A stretch of 64,000 nucleotides of DNA from Actinomycetes bacterium (GTDB lineage Bacteria; Actinomycetota; Actinomycetes; Actinomycetales; Microbacteriaceae): NCBI GenBank assembly GCA_029777095.1, contig JAKOTS010000019.1, positions 1 through 64,000 on the forward strand, given 5' to 3'. The notes under the pieces are model-generated. The model worked only from the letters and a program-made list of their open reading frames with translations, ran no database searches and was not told the origin of the DNA. Positions 28,339 through 36,933 of the stretch are shown here, piece by piece. Position 1 is the first letter of the stretch, and every line of letters begins with the position of its first letter. A program made the translations under genes and the position numbers.

Positions 28339-29322
28339 TCTGCAGTGATCGTGCGCCCAGAAGAGCGCCAACTCAATCTGGTGCTCGCGCTTGTCGCAAC
28401 GCCCAATGGGCTCAGCAAAGAACAGATCCTTGGGAGCGTCCAGGGTTATGCCGAGCGAGCCGGTGGTGACCGCCGTGCGCTCGAGAAGATGTTCGAGCGC
28501 GACAAACAAGACCTCCGTGAAGCGGGCATCCCGATTCTCACGCTCGGGGCAATCGACGATCCCGACAACAACCACGAGTCGCGCTACACGATTCCGAAAA
28601 CCGAGTACGAGCTCCCCGACGACATCACCTTCTCACCAGCCGAAATCGCAATGCTCAACGTTGCGGCAGCCGTGTGGAGCCAGGGCTCGCTCTCGGGTGC
28701 CGCGCAGAGCGCCCTGATGAAAATTCGTTCGCTCGGTATCGACGTCGACGAGCCGATCCTGGGGTACGCGCCGCGTATCAACCTTCGGGATCTCGCATTT
28801 CCCGCACTCCAGGTCGCAAACGAGAAGGCACTCGTGGTGACCTTCAATTACCTCCGCCCCGGTGAAGACCGTGCGCGCCTGCGTACCGTCGAACCGCATG
28901 CCCTGCTCGAATACGAGGGCCGCTGGCACCTGTTTGGCTATGACCACACCCGCGATGGCGAGCGCACATTCTTGCTTTCTCGCATCGCCGGTGCGGTCAC
29001 GATCACCGACACACCTTTTCCTGCAGAGCGACGCGAGGGTGCGGCATCCCGTGCACGCGCTGCCCTCGATGAGCTCGCGGCGCGGCAGATTGCGCTCATT
29101 GAAGTGACGCCGGGAACAGAAGCGGCGCTGCGGCTCGCGCGCCGCGGCACGATCAACGGTGACGCCCTACGATTGCCGTTCGTTGACGCGCACGTGCTGG
29201 CCGATGAACTCGCATCTTTTGGGCCCGAGGTCGTGGTGCGAAGCCCCGAGCACCTGCGCGACCTCGTCATCGCCCGGCTCACCCGTGTTCGCGCGGCCCA
29301 CACCGAGGAGGCGCGGGCATGA
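28336..29322 (+). CDS. pafB: WYL-domain regulator PafB
   Basis: 328 aa. An N-terminal winged helix (ERQLNLVLALVATPNGLSKEQIL, RDKQDLREAGIPIL) is followed by a WYL-type domain (RTVEPHALLEYEGRWHLFGYDHTRDGERTFLLSRI) and a C-terminal WCX-like extension. PafB and PafC form the activator of the LexA-independent DNA-damage response in mycobacteria. The gene ends in an ATGA overlap with pafC, supporting a heterodimer made from one message. It is retained although pafA and the proteasome genes are absent nearby. Candidate target promoters are seen at 10669 and 55049. Confidence 0.94.
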   Translation: MSAVIVRPEERQLNLVLALVATPNGLSKEQILGSVQGYAERAGGDRRALEKMFERDKQDLREAGIPILTLGAIDDPDNNHESRYTIPKTEYELPDDITFSPAEIAMLNVAAAVWSQGSLSGAAQSALMKIRSLGIDVDEPILGYAPRINLRDLAFPALQVANEKALVVTFNYLRPGEDRARLRTVEPHALLEYEGRWHLFGYDHTRDGERTFLLSRIAGAVTITDTPFPAERREGAASRARAALDELAARQIALIEVTPGTEAALRLARRGTINGDALRLPFVDAHVLADELASFGPEVVVRSPEHLRDLVIARLTRVRAAHTEEARA

Positions 29323-30281
29323 GCGTCAGCAGGCGTCCACTTCTCGCGGGCGATCGCCTCGTGCTGATGCTGACCCTTGTTCCGTACCTCATCGAAAAGG
29401 GTGAGGTCTCGATCACCGATGCGGCCGCCGACTTCGGCGTCTCACCGGCCGAGATGCGCCGCAGCGTCGAGGTCATTGCGGTCTCGGGCGTGCCCGGCGA
29501 CGGCGGCTTCTACATGCACAACGACCTCTTCGACATCGATTGGGATGCCCTGGAGCAACGCGAAGAGATCGTGTTGCTGAGCCATGTGGCAATCGACCGC
29601 ACACCGAAGTTCACCTCGCGCGAGGCGTCGGCGCTCATCGCTGGGCTCCTCGCGTCGAGCGGGATCCCGGGTGTCAGCGAACGGAGCAAGGTCGCCAATC
29701 TGGTCGAGAAGCTCGCGCAGGGGGCGTCCGCCGCGCCGGCCGAGCTTGCGATCACGGTCGGGCAGGTCGATGCACTGCAGGCGAGCATCGCCGATGCGCT
29801 CGAGCGCGGCGTGACGCTGACGTTCGATTACCGCCCCCTCGACGGTCAGGTTGAGCGCCGTACTGTCGACCCGGTGCGCGTGTTCTCGAATGACACCGCG
29901 TGGTACCTGCGGGCCTGGTGCCACAACCGCCAGGCCGAGCGCACGTTCCTCTTCGATCGCATCACAAACCTCCTGGTCACCGACGCGCCCTCGGCCACCC
30001 ACGAGCAGGCGGCGGTCACGATGTTCCAGCCCTCCGATCACGATGTCACAGTGACCGTGCACTACAACGAGAGCCTCGCGCCGCTGCTTGGCGCGTATCT
30101 CGATGGCGCCACAGTGACGACGAACAAGGCCACCGCCACCGCGATCGTGCGCGTGGCGCACCTGCACAGTCTCAAGCGCCTTGCGGCACGCCTGGGCGGG
30201 CAGCTCGTGGTTGACACGCCTGCCGAAGCGCGGAGGGTGATCGCCGAGTGGGCCGAGGCGGGTCTTGCCCGTTACACCTGA
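29319..30281 (+). CDS. pafC: WYL-domain regulator PafC
   Basis: 320 aa, same architecture as PafB: winged helix (LVLMLTLVPYLIEKGEVSITDAAADFGVSPAEMRRSVEVI), WYL domain (RTVDPVRVFSNDTAWYLRAWCHNRQAERTFLFDRI) and C-terminal extension. ATG 29319 overlaps the pafB stop. It is expected to act with PafB at TGTCRGTG-N8-TANNNT promoters, sensing DNA damage through the WYL domains (single-stranded DNA has been proposed as the ligand). tatA follows after 66 bp with its own promoter. Confidence 0.94.
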   Translation: MSVSRRPLLAGDRLVLMLTLVPYLIEKGEVSITDAAADFGVSPAEMRRSVEVIAVSGVPGDGGFYMHNDLFDIDWDALEQREEIVLLSHVAIDRTPKFTSREASALIAGLLASSGIPGVSERSKVANLVEKLAQGASAAPAELAITVGQVDALQASIADALERGVTLTFDYRPLDGQVERRTVDPVRVFSNDTAWYLRAWCHNRQAERTFLFDRITNLLVTDAPSATHEQAAVTMFQPSDHDVTVTVHYNESLAPLLGAYLDGATVTTNKATATAIVRVAHLHSLKRLAARLGGQLVVDTPAEARRVIAEWAEAGLARYT

Positions 30282-30309
30282 CATACAGGTGGGCGCGATC
30301 ATTGCGGGT

Positions 30310-30315
30310 TACACT
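30310..30315 (+). promoter_or_regulatory. -10 of the tatAC-helY-lnt operon
   Basis: TACACT about 32 nt upstream of the tatA ATG, leaving a leader with the ribosome site ggagag. One of the leadered promoters in the window. Confidence 0.5.
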
Positions 30316-30347
30316 AGAAGCTCAGACCGCGACACGACGGAGAGAAA

Positions 30348-30620
30348 ATGTTTGGCAACGCATTCCAAGGATGGCACCTGCTGATCATCCTCGTCGTCAT
30401 CCTCCTCTTGTTCGGCGCAGCCAAGTTGCCCGCGCTCGCGAAGAGCATGGGCCAGTCGGCTCGTGTCTTCAAGGGCGAGATGAAGGCAATGAAGAACGAC
30501 GACACGACGGATGCCGCGGCAAACGGTGTCGCTTCCTCGACCGCCGTCGAGCCTGGCGCTGAGAGCGGCCCGTCTGCAGACGCCGCGCCGGTACGGCGCA
30601 CCACCGATCCTTCGGCATAG
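30348..30620 (+). CDS. tatA: Twin-arginine translocase subunit TatA
   Basis: 90-aa pore-forming Tat component. A short N-terminus (MFGNAFQGWH), one transmembrane helix (LLIILVVILLLFGAAKLPALAKSMGQ) with the conserved FGxxKLP hinge, an amphipathic helix (SARVFKGEMKAM) and an acidic disordered tail. It is followed 6 bp later by tatC. No tatB-like gene is present in the window. ggagag precedes the ATG. Confidence 0.96.
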   Translation: MFGNAFQGWHLLIILVVILLLFGAAKLPALAKSMGQSARVFKGEMKAMKNDDTTDAAANGVASSTAVEPGAESGPSADAAPVRRTTDPSA

Positions 30621-30626
30621 CAAGCG

Positions 30627-31448
30627 GTGACCACCGCCGATGCCAACCGGGTAACCGTCCGGAGTGGCAAGAGTCGCGAGCGGCGCATGTCGCTCGGCGC
30701 TCACCTCCTTGAACTCCGCCGAAGATTTCTGATTTCGGCTGCCGCACTTGTTGTCGGCATGATCATCGCGTTTTTCATCGCCGACCCGATCATCCATCTG
30801 CTGACTGAGCCCATCCGTGAGATCGCGGATCGCCGCGGCATCCCGAACAGCGCGCTGCTCAACTTCGGCACGATCACGGCAGGATTCGACTTCCGCCTGC
30901 GCATGGCCTTCTCGATCGGCGTGTTCATCGCCGCGCCGATGCTGTTGTACCAGGTGTGGGCATTCATCATGCCTGGCCTCACGCGCAAAGAGGTCAAGTA
31001 CACGGTCGGCTTTCTCTGCGCCGCGATTCCGCTGTTTTTTGCGGGCTGTGCTGCCGGCTGGTTCGTCATGCCCAACATCATTGAGTTGATGTCGAGGTTT
31101 GTGCCAGAGGGCGGCGTGAACTTTTTCAATTACAAGGAGTACTACGACTTCATCTTCAAGCTCCTCCTGGTGCTTGGCGTGGCGTTCGTGTTGCCCGTCG
31201 CGCTCGTGCTGCTCAATTTTGCGGGCATGATGACGGGCAAGGCGATCCTCAAGGCCTGGCGCTGGGCGATCCTCACGATCACGCTCTTCACGGCGATGGC
31301 CACCCCGGCCGCCGACGTCGTGTCGATGTTCATGCTCGCGGTCCCGATGATCGTGCTCTATTTCGCCGCCGTACTCGTCGCAATACTGCACGACCGGCAG
31401 GTCGCGAAGCGGCGCGCGAAAGACCCCGTGCTTGGAGGGCTGGCGTGA
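30627..31448 (+). CDS. tatC: Twin-arginine translocase subunit TatC
   Basis: 273-aa six-helix membrane protein that recognises the RR signal peptide. The family motifs are MSLGAHLLELRRRFLISAAAL at the N-terminus, QVWAFIMPGLTRKEVKY in the second cytoplasmic region, and MATPAADVVSMFMLAVPMIVLYF near the end. Start GTG 30627. The stop overlaps the helY start (ATGA-like, GTGA at 31445), so translation is coupled. Confidence 0.96.
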   Translation: MTTADANRVTVRSGKSRERRMSLGAHLLELRRRFLISAAALVVGMIIAFFIADPIIHLLTEPIREIADRRGIPNSALLNFGTITAGFDFRLRMAFSIGVFIAAPMLLYQVWAFIMPGLTRKEVKYTVGFLCAAIPLFFAGCAAGWFVMPNIIELMSRFVPEGGVNFFNYKEYYDFIFKLLLVLGVAFVLPVALVLLNFAGMMTGKAILKAWRWAILTITLFTAMATPAADVVSMFMLAVPMIVLYFAAVLVAILHDRQVAKRRAKDPVLGGLA

Positions 31449-33892
31449 CCGAGGCTGATGCAGCGACCCCCGCAGAGCGGTTTGCCGCCGCGCGCGCGGT
31501 GCAGCGGCATCCCAAGACCGTCGCCTTTTCGGCGATGCAACGGTTTGATCTCGACCCGTTTCAGATCGAGGGATGCCACGCGCTCGAAGAGGGCCGCAGC
31601 GTTCTGGTCGCCGCGCCCACGGGTGCCGGCAAGACGATTGTGGGGGAGTTCGCCGTCCACCTCGCGATGACGACGACCCGCGACAAGGTGTTCTATACGA
31701 CGCCGATCAAGGCGCTGAGCAATCAGAAGTTTCACGAGCTCGGCGAGGTCTACGGCGCCGATCAGGTGGGGCTGCTGACCGGTGACACGAACATCAACGG
31801 CAACGCCCGCATCGTGGTCATGACGACCGAGGTGCTGCGCAACATGCTCTACGCCGACTCACCCGCGCTGAACGAGTTGCGCTTTGTGATCATGGACGAG
31901 GTGCACTACCTCGCCGACCGCTTCCGCGGTGCGGTGTGGGAAGAGGTGCTGATTCACCTGCCGTCGAGCGTGAAGCTCGTGTCGCTGAGCGCGACCGTGT
32001 CGAACGCCGAAGAGTTCGGCGATTGGCTCCAGGAGGTGCGCGGCGACACCGAAGTCGTGGTTTCTGAGGTGCGGCCCGTGCCGCTCGACCAGCACGTGTA
32101 CCTCCGCGGCGAGCTGGTGCCGCTCTTCGACTCGCACAAGACCTCGACAGTCAACCGTGACCTGTTGCGACAGCGACAAGGCGGCGGAGGCGGCGACCGG
32201 GGCGGGCACGGCGGCCGTTCAGGTGGCCGCGGTGGCCGCGGTGGCGGGCAATACGGGCATCGCCCGCCGGCCTCGCGACCGGCCCGCGTCGATCGCGCCC
32301 ACGTTGTCGACCTGCTCGACCGCAACAACCTGTTGCCCGCGATCTTCTTTATCTTTTCGCGCGTCGGGTGCGAGGCGGCGGTGCAACAGGTGCGCCGCTC
32401 GGGTCTTCGCCTGACCACGGCCGAAGAACGCGACGAGATTCGTGCCATCGTCGACGACCGGTGCCGCACACTGCGCGACGAAGACCTCGCCGTGCTTGGT
32501 TATTGGGAGTGGCGCGACAACCTCGAACGGGGCATCGCCGCACACCACGCGGGCATGCTGCCCGCGTTCAAAGAGGTCGTCGAAGAGCTCTTCCAGCGCA
32601 AGCTCGTCAAGGCCGTGTTCGCGACCGAGACGCTCGCGCTCGGCATCAACATGCCAGCGCGCACCGTCGTGCTGGAGAAGCTCGAAAAGTTCAATGGCGA
32701 GGCCCGCGTTCCGATCACGCCGGGGGAGTACACCCAGCTCACCGGGCGCGCAGGCCGGCGCGGCATCGACGTTGAGGGCCATGCCGTCATTCTTTGGCAC
32801 GATTCGCTCGACGCCGAGGCCGTGGCATCCCTCGCCTCAAAGCGCACGTACCCGCTCAACTCGAGCTTTCGGCCCACGTACAACATGGCGGTCAACCTCA
32901 TTGACCAGTTCGGCAGGGCGCGGGCACGCCAGATTCTCGAGTCGTCGTTTGCGCAATTTCAGGCCGATCGCGCGGTTGTTGGCCTCGCGCGGCGCGTGCA
33001 CGAGCAAGAGACCTCGCTCGAGGGCTACACCAAGTCGATGACCTGCCATCTCGGCGACTTTGCCGAGTACTCGGGCATGCGCCGCGAGCTCAGCGACCTC
33101 GAGAAGCTGAACCGGCGCGACGTGACGGCCTCCCGGGCCACGCATGACGCGCGCCTCGCGCAGATCACCTCGCTTCGCAAGCGCCTCTCGCGCCACGCGT
33201 GCGACAAATGCCCCGACCGCGAACAGCACGCTCGCTGGGCCGAGCGGTACTGGAAGCTACGCCGCGAAACCGACAAGCTCCGCCGCCAGATCGACACGCG
33301 TACCGGCACGGTCGCGCGCATCTTCGACCGCGTACTCGATGTCTTGCGCTCGCTCGACTACGTGCGCGTCGACGAACATGGCGAGGCAACGCTCACCGAC
33401 GCCGGCCGCACGATGCGCCGTATCTACGGCGAACGCGACCTGCTCGTTGCCGAGTCGCTGCGCCTCGGACTCTGGGACGATTTGGATGCCGCCAGCCTCG
33501 CCGCCCTCGCAAGCTGCATGGTCTACGAACCCCGCCGTGACGATGGCGTCGGCGAGCACGGCATTCCCCGCGGCAAGTTCCGCGCGGCGCTCGAAGCAAC
33601 CGGAGACCTGTGGGCGCGTCTCGACGACCTCGAACGTGACAGCCGACTCCCCGGCTCCGAACCACTCGCACCCGGGCTCGCCCGGGCAATGCAGTCGTGG
33701 TCTCGCGGCGCCACGCTCGATCGGGTGCTGAGCGAGGCAGACATGGCTGCCGGCGACTTCGTGCGCGTGACGAAGCAGACGATCGACCTGCTCGATCAGC
33801 TCTCGATCGTCGGCGACGGCGAACTCGGCCGCACCGCGCGCCAGGCGCTCGAATCGGTACGCCGCGGCATCGTGGCGTACTCCACGGCATGA
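31445..33892 (+). CDS. helY: Ski2-like DEAD/DEAH helicase HelY
   Basis: 815-aa Ski2/Mtr4-type superfamily 2 RNA helicase. Motif I is VAAPTGAGKTIVGEFAVHLA, motif II VIMDEVHYLADRFRG, motif III SLSATVSNAEEFG, and the second RecA domain has FATETLALGINMPARTVV and the QLTGRAGRRGIDVEGHAV motif. A Gly/Arg-rich insert (GGGGGDRGGHGGRSGGRGG) at about 240-265 may bind RNA. The C-terminal DSHCT-like helical region follows. The order pafB-pafC-tatA-tatC-helY is the same in M. tuberculosis, where HelY is slightly longer (about 900 aa). Start GTG 31445 overlaps tatC. Confidence 0.94.
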   Translation: MTEADAATPAERFAAARAVQRHPKTVAFSAMQRFDLDPFQIEGCHALEEGRSVLVAAPTGAGKTIVGEFAVHLAMTTTRDKVFYTTPIKALSNQKFHELGEVYGADQVGLLTGDTNINGNARIVVMTTEVLRNMLYADSPALNELRFVIMDEVHYLADRFRGAVWEEVLIHLPSSVKLVSLSATVSNAEEFGDWLQEVRGDTEVVVSEVRPVPLDQHVYLRGELVPLFDSHKTSTVNRDLLRQRQGGGGGDRGGHGGRSGGRGGRGGGQYGHRPPASRPARVDRAHVVDLLDRNNLLPAIFFIFSRVGCEAAVQQVRRSGLRLTTAEERDEIRAIVDDRCRTLRDEDLAVLGYWEWRDNLERGIAAHHAGMLPAFKEVVEELFQRKLVKAVFATETLALGINMPARTVVLEKLEKFNGEARVPITPGEYTQLTGRAGRRGIDVEGHAVILWHDSLDAEAVASLASKRTYPLNSSFRPTYNMAVNLIDQFGRARARQILESSFAQFQADRAVVGLARRVHEQETSLEGYTKSMTCHLGDFAEYSGMRRELSDLEKLNRRDVTASRATHDARLAQITSLRKRLSRHACDKCPDREQHARWAERYWKLRRETDKLRRQIDTRTGTVARIFDRVLDVLRSLDYVRVDEHGEATLTDAGRTMRRIYGERDLLVAESLRLGLWDDLDAASLAALASCMVYEPRRDDGVGEHGIPRGKFRAALEATGDLWARLDDLERDSRLPGSEPLAPGLARAMQSWSRGATLDRVLSEADMAAGDFVRVTKQTIDLLDQLSIVGDGELGRTARQALESVRRGIVAYSTA

Positions 33893-35529
33893 CCGACCTG
33901 CCGGCTGGTGCGGTGCGCGCGGCTGGCGCGCCCGACGAGCCGGCGCCCGAGCCCGCGCCTCACACGCCGAGCCCCGGCGCGTCGCGGCGACGCCGGCCGT
34001 TCATGCCGATGTCGTTCGCGCTGCTTGCGGCCGTGGCATCCGGTCTGATCAGCGACCTCGCGTTTCCTGATATCGGCGTCTGGCCCCTGATCTTTCCGGG
34101 GGTCGCGCTCATGCTGCTCGCCCTCATCGGCCGGAGCGTCTGGGGGAGCGTCCTTGTCGGCGTCGCCGGGGGCCTCTCGTTCTTCTTGATTCACCTCGCG
34201 TTCGTTGCCCGCTACCTCGGGCCCGTCCCTTGGGTCGCGCTCGGGGTACTCGAAGCACTCATTTTCGCGTTCGGTGCGGTGGGGATCGCGCTGGCGTATC
34301 GATGGATGCCTCGCCCCACCCCCGCGGTGCGCCTCATCGCCCTGCCCGCCCTCGTCGCGGCCATTTGGGTGACCCGCGAAACCATCGCCGGCATGTTTCC
34401 GTATGGCGGGTTCCCCTGGGGTCGCGTGGGCCTCAGCCAGTCGGAGAGCCCGCTTGCCGAACTCGCGTCGTGGATCGGGGTCTCCGGGCTCTCATTCGTG
34501 ATCGTGGCGATCATCGCCTCGGCGATCGAGTGGGCCCGTATGCGGGCATGGCGAAGCTTGCGCGTGGGCGCACTCTCGGCGATGCCCGCGCTGGGTGCGC
34601 TGGTCGTCGCCCTCCTCATCCCGCAGTGGGCTACGACCCCCGCCGGCAGCTTCACGGTCGCCACGGTGCAGGGCAACGGCCCAGCCGGCTATTTCGATCA
34701 GCGCCGGCCCGGCGACGTGCTGCTTGCACAGCTTGCCGCCACCGCGCCTCTGCGCGAGACGAAGGGCATTGACGTGCTGGTGTGGCCCGAGGGGAGCGTC
34801 GACATCGATCCGCTCCGCGACGCCTCGGTGGCGCGTGCCCTCGATTCGCTTTCGCGGCAGCTGGATGCGCCCATCCTCCTGAACGCCATCACCAACCGCG
34901 GCGACGAGTACTTCAACACGTCAATGCTGTGGGACGACGGCACGACCGCCGACACGGTGCCGATCTACGACAAGCGCAACCCCGTGCCATTTGGCGAGTA
35001 CGTGCCAAACCGCGACTTCTTCGCGGCGCTTGCCCCAGAGCTGATTGGCATGATCGGGCGCGACTACACGCCCGGCACCAATACGCCGGTGTTCGACATC
35101 AACGGCACCCTCGCTGGCCTCGCCATCTGCTTCGACGTGATCTACGACGACCTCGTGTGGGAGGGCGCCCGCGAGGGGGCGCAGGTGTTCCTCTTCCAGA
35201 CCAACAACGCCGACTTCCGCGGCACGGATGAGAATCAGCAGCAACTCGCCATCGCGCGCATGCGCGCAATCGAGACGGGCCGCTCGGTCGTCAACAGCTC
35301 GACGGTGGGCGCGAGCCAGGTGATCGCACCTGATGGCTCGACGCTCGACGCACTTGCAGCCGATGTTGCGGGTTCGATGGTCACCGAGGTCGAGCTCCGG
35401 GAGGGGCTCACGCCGGCCGTGGTGCTCGGGGGATGGGTTCCGGGGGTGCTGGCACTCGGCGCGCTCGGTGGCCTGCTGGTGGGGGGCCTGCGGGCGGGCG
35501 TGGTGGCCCGGCGGGCCAAGCGACCCTGA
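33889..35529 (+). CDS. lnt: Apolipoprotein N-acyltransferase Lnt
   Basis: 546-aa membrane enzyme that adds a third acyl chain to lipoproteins. After a proline-rich cytoplasmic N-terminus come about six transmembrane helices (residues 40-240), then the extracytoplasmic nitrilase domain with the catalytic triad: Glu in VLVWPEGSVDID, Lys in YDKRNPVPFGEYVP and Cys in LAICFDVIYDDLVWEGAREGAQVF. A last helix (VLALGALGGLLVGGL) ends the protein. ATG 33889 overlaps the helY stop; the ORF-track extension is a helY shadow. It would act on lipoproteins such as the FKBP encoded upstream. Confidence 0.95.
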   Translation: MTDLPAGAVRAAGAPDEPAPEPAPHTPSPGASRRRRPFMPMSFALLAAVASGLISDLAFPDIGVWPLIFPGVALMLLALIGRSVWGSVLVGVAGGLSFFLIHLAFVARYLGPVPWVALGVLEALIFAFGAVGIALAYRWMPRPTPAVRLIALPALVAAIWVTRETIAGMFPYGGFPWGRVGLSQSESPLAELASWIGVSGLSFVIVAIIASAIEWARMRAWRSLRVGALSAMPALGALVVALLIPQWATTPAGSFTVATVQGNGPAGYFDQRRPGDVLLAQLAATAPLRETKGIDVLVWPEGSVDIDPLRDASVARALDSLSRQLDAPILLNAITNRGDEYFNTSMLWDDGTTADTVPIYDKRNPVPFGEYVPNRDFFAALAPELIGMIGRDYTPGTNTPVFDINGTLAGLAICFDVIYDDLVWEGAREGAQVFLFQTNNADFRGTDENQQQLAIARMRAIETGRSVVNSSTVGASQVIAPDGSTLDALAADVAGSMVTEVELREGLTPAVVLGGWVPGVLALGALGGLLVGGLRAGVVARRAKRP

Positions 35530-35567
35530 GCCAGCACTGCCCGCGCTCACCCGCTCCCAGAAACAAC

Positions 35568-35600
35568 GAACGTCGACAACCAGATCGGTTGTCGACGTTC
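35568..35600. terminator. Bidirectional hairpin between lnt and rbpA
   Basis: Perfect 14-bp stem GAACGTCGACAACC with loop agatc, between convergent lnt and rbpA. No T-tract. Confidence 0.75.
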
Positions 35601-35613
35601 AGAGAAAGGGTGC

Positions 35614-35988
35614 TTAGGCCCCGATCTTCTGCTTCGTTGAGGTGCCACGACGGGCGCGCAAGAATTCAAGTCGCTCATCGAGGAGCTCCTGGAGCTCTTC
35701 ACGGGTGCGACGCTCAAGGAGCATGTCCCAGTGCGTGCGGGCAACCTTGTCGCCACTGTGGTCAATGACCACGGGAGCGTTGTTAATCGTGAGCGCGGAT
35801 TCCTCGCCGCAGGTGCGGCATTCCCATGCTTCCGGTGCCTCGGCGTCGGCGGCAAACGTCACCGTCGTCACTCGATCACACACGGTGCAGGTGTACTGGT
35901 GCTCTGCACGCTCACTAAACACGACGCCATCTTCGCTCTGTAGGCTCTGGGCGCCGAGTCGCATACCTCGAAGGCTGCGATCTGCCAT
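35614..35988 (-). CDS. rbpA: RNA polymerase-binding protein RbpA
   Basis: 124-aa actinobacterial transcription factor that binds RNA polymerase and the principal sigma factor and stabilises open complexes. The N-terminal tail MADRSLRGMRLGAQSL, a zinc-ribbon core (CTVC...CRTC) and the C-terminal sigma-interaction helix (ARTHWDMLLERRTREELQELLDERLEFLRARRG) are all intact. gaggag lies 7 nt before the ATG. The upstream region holds a sigma-R-like element (36020-36045). Confidence 0.97.
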   Translation of the reverse strand: MADRSLRGMRLGAQSLQSEDGVVFSERAEHQYTCTVCDRVTTVTFAADAEAPEAWECRTCGEESALTINNAPVVIDHSGDKVARTHWDMLLERRTREELQELLDERLEFLRARRGTSTKQKIGA

Positions 35989-36019
35989 GTTATGGCTCCT
36001 CTCAGTCGTATCCAGGTAT

Positions 36020-36045
36020 AACGTTGCCGCCTGTGTGGATCATCC
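36020..36045 (-). promoter_or_regulatory. Possible sigma-R (SigH)-type promoter of rbpA
   Basis: On the minus strand GGATG, exactly 18 bp, GTT. The sigma-R consensus is GGAAT-N18-GTT, and rbpA belongs to the sigma-R regulon in Streptomyces. One base differs. The 36003-36117 region holds nothing else I can assign. Confidence 0.4.
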
Positions 36046-36117
36046 GAAAGGTGCACCCAGCGCTTGAACTCTCAGGCAATACTCAGGCGCGGTGCTAATT
36101 CCGTGATGTATATGTCG

Positions 36118-36912
36118 TTATTTGCGTTCCGCGACGACCTGAAGTGCAACATCGGCACGATCGGTGACGATGCCGTCGACTCCGGCATCGAGAAGACGGC
36201 GCATGTCATCGCTCTCGTTCACGGTCCATACGTGCACCTCGATGCCGAGCTCGTGTGCCATTGCGATCAGCCGTGGCGACAGCACCCGTAGGCGACCCTG
36301 GCGCTCGGGAATCTGCACTGCATCGATCCCACGAAGGGTACGGGCGGCAAGCCACCGGGCGCGAAGCCAGACGGCGATCACCAGCTTCACGACGGTGAAC
36401 GTGCCGGGGGATGCCGCGGGTCGTTGATTCGCGCCCGCCCGCATGATCGCCGCCATCGCCGTGCGGCGCCGCGCATCAGAAAATGCCGTGAGCAGCACGC
36501 GCTCGGCGTGTGAAGCGACGATTGGGCCCACCGCCTGCACGGCCGTGTCGGCCTTCACATCGATGTTGAAGCGCGTGTTTGGAAAGCGCACGAGCGCCTC
36601 CTCGAGCGTGATGAGGCCGCCGCGCGATTCCATCAATGCCCGCAGTTCAGACGCGTCGACCTGCAAAAGTGTGCGCGGGTCGCCGAGCACGCGCTGCAGG
36701 TTGTCGTCGTGAAAGAGCACGACGACACCGTCGCGGGTGAGGTGGCAGTCAGACTCGACGAACTCCGCGCCGGCCGCGACCGCGTCGGCCACCGCTTGCG
36801 CGGAGTTTTCGGCGATGCCGCGGGCTGCGGCATCCGCTGTCACCAACCCTCGATGGGCAAGGACTCGCGGATGCCGCGTGCCTACGAAATATGGATGCTG
36901 CTGACCCACCAC
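36118..36912 (-). CDS. Glycerophosphodiester phosphodiesterase
   Basis: 264-aa GDPD TIM-barrel enzyme cleaving glycerophosphodiesters to glycerol-3-phosphate and an alcohol. The catalytic pair and metal ligands are in LAHRGLVTADAAARGIAENS (HRG...EN), FVESDCHLTRDGVVVLFHDDNLQRV (ExD...HD) and FNIDVKAD. The C-terminal HVWTVNESDDMRRLLDAGVDGIVTDRAD is typical. No signal peptide. The GTG at 36912 or 36909 is taken as start; no clear Shine-Dalgarno is seen. It follows the SPFH gene by 21 bp on the same strand and may be co-transcribed with nfeD and SPFH, suggesting a lipid-turnover theme. Confidence 0.93.
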   Translation of the reverse strand: MVGQQHPYFVGTRHPRVLAHRGLVTADAAARGIAENSAQAVADAVAAGAEFVESDCHLTRDGVVVLFHDDNLQRVLGDPRTLLQVDASELRALMESRGGLITLEEALVRFPNTRFNIDVKADTAVQAVGPIVASHAERVLLTAFSDARRRTAMAAIMRAGANQRPAASPGTFTVVKLVIAVWLRARWLAARTLRGIDAVQIPERQGRLRVLSPRLIAMAHELGIEVHVWTVNESDDMRRLLDAGVDGIVTDRADVALQVVAERK

Positions 36913-36933
36913 GTTCGATGCCCGGTGACGCGC

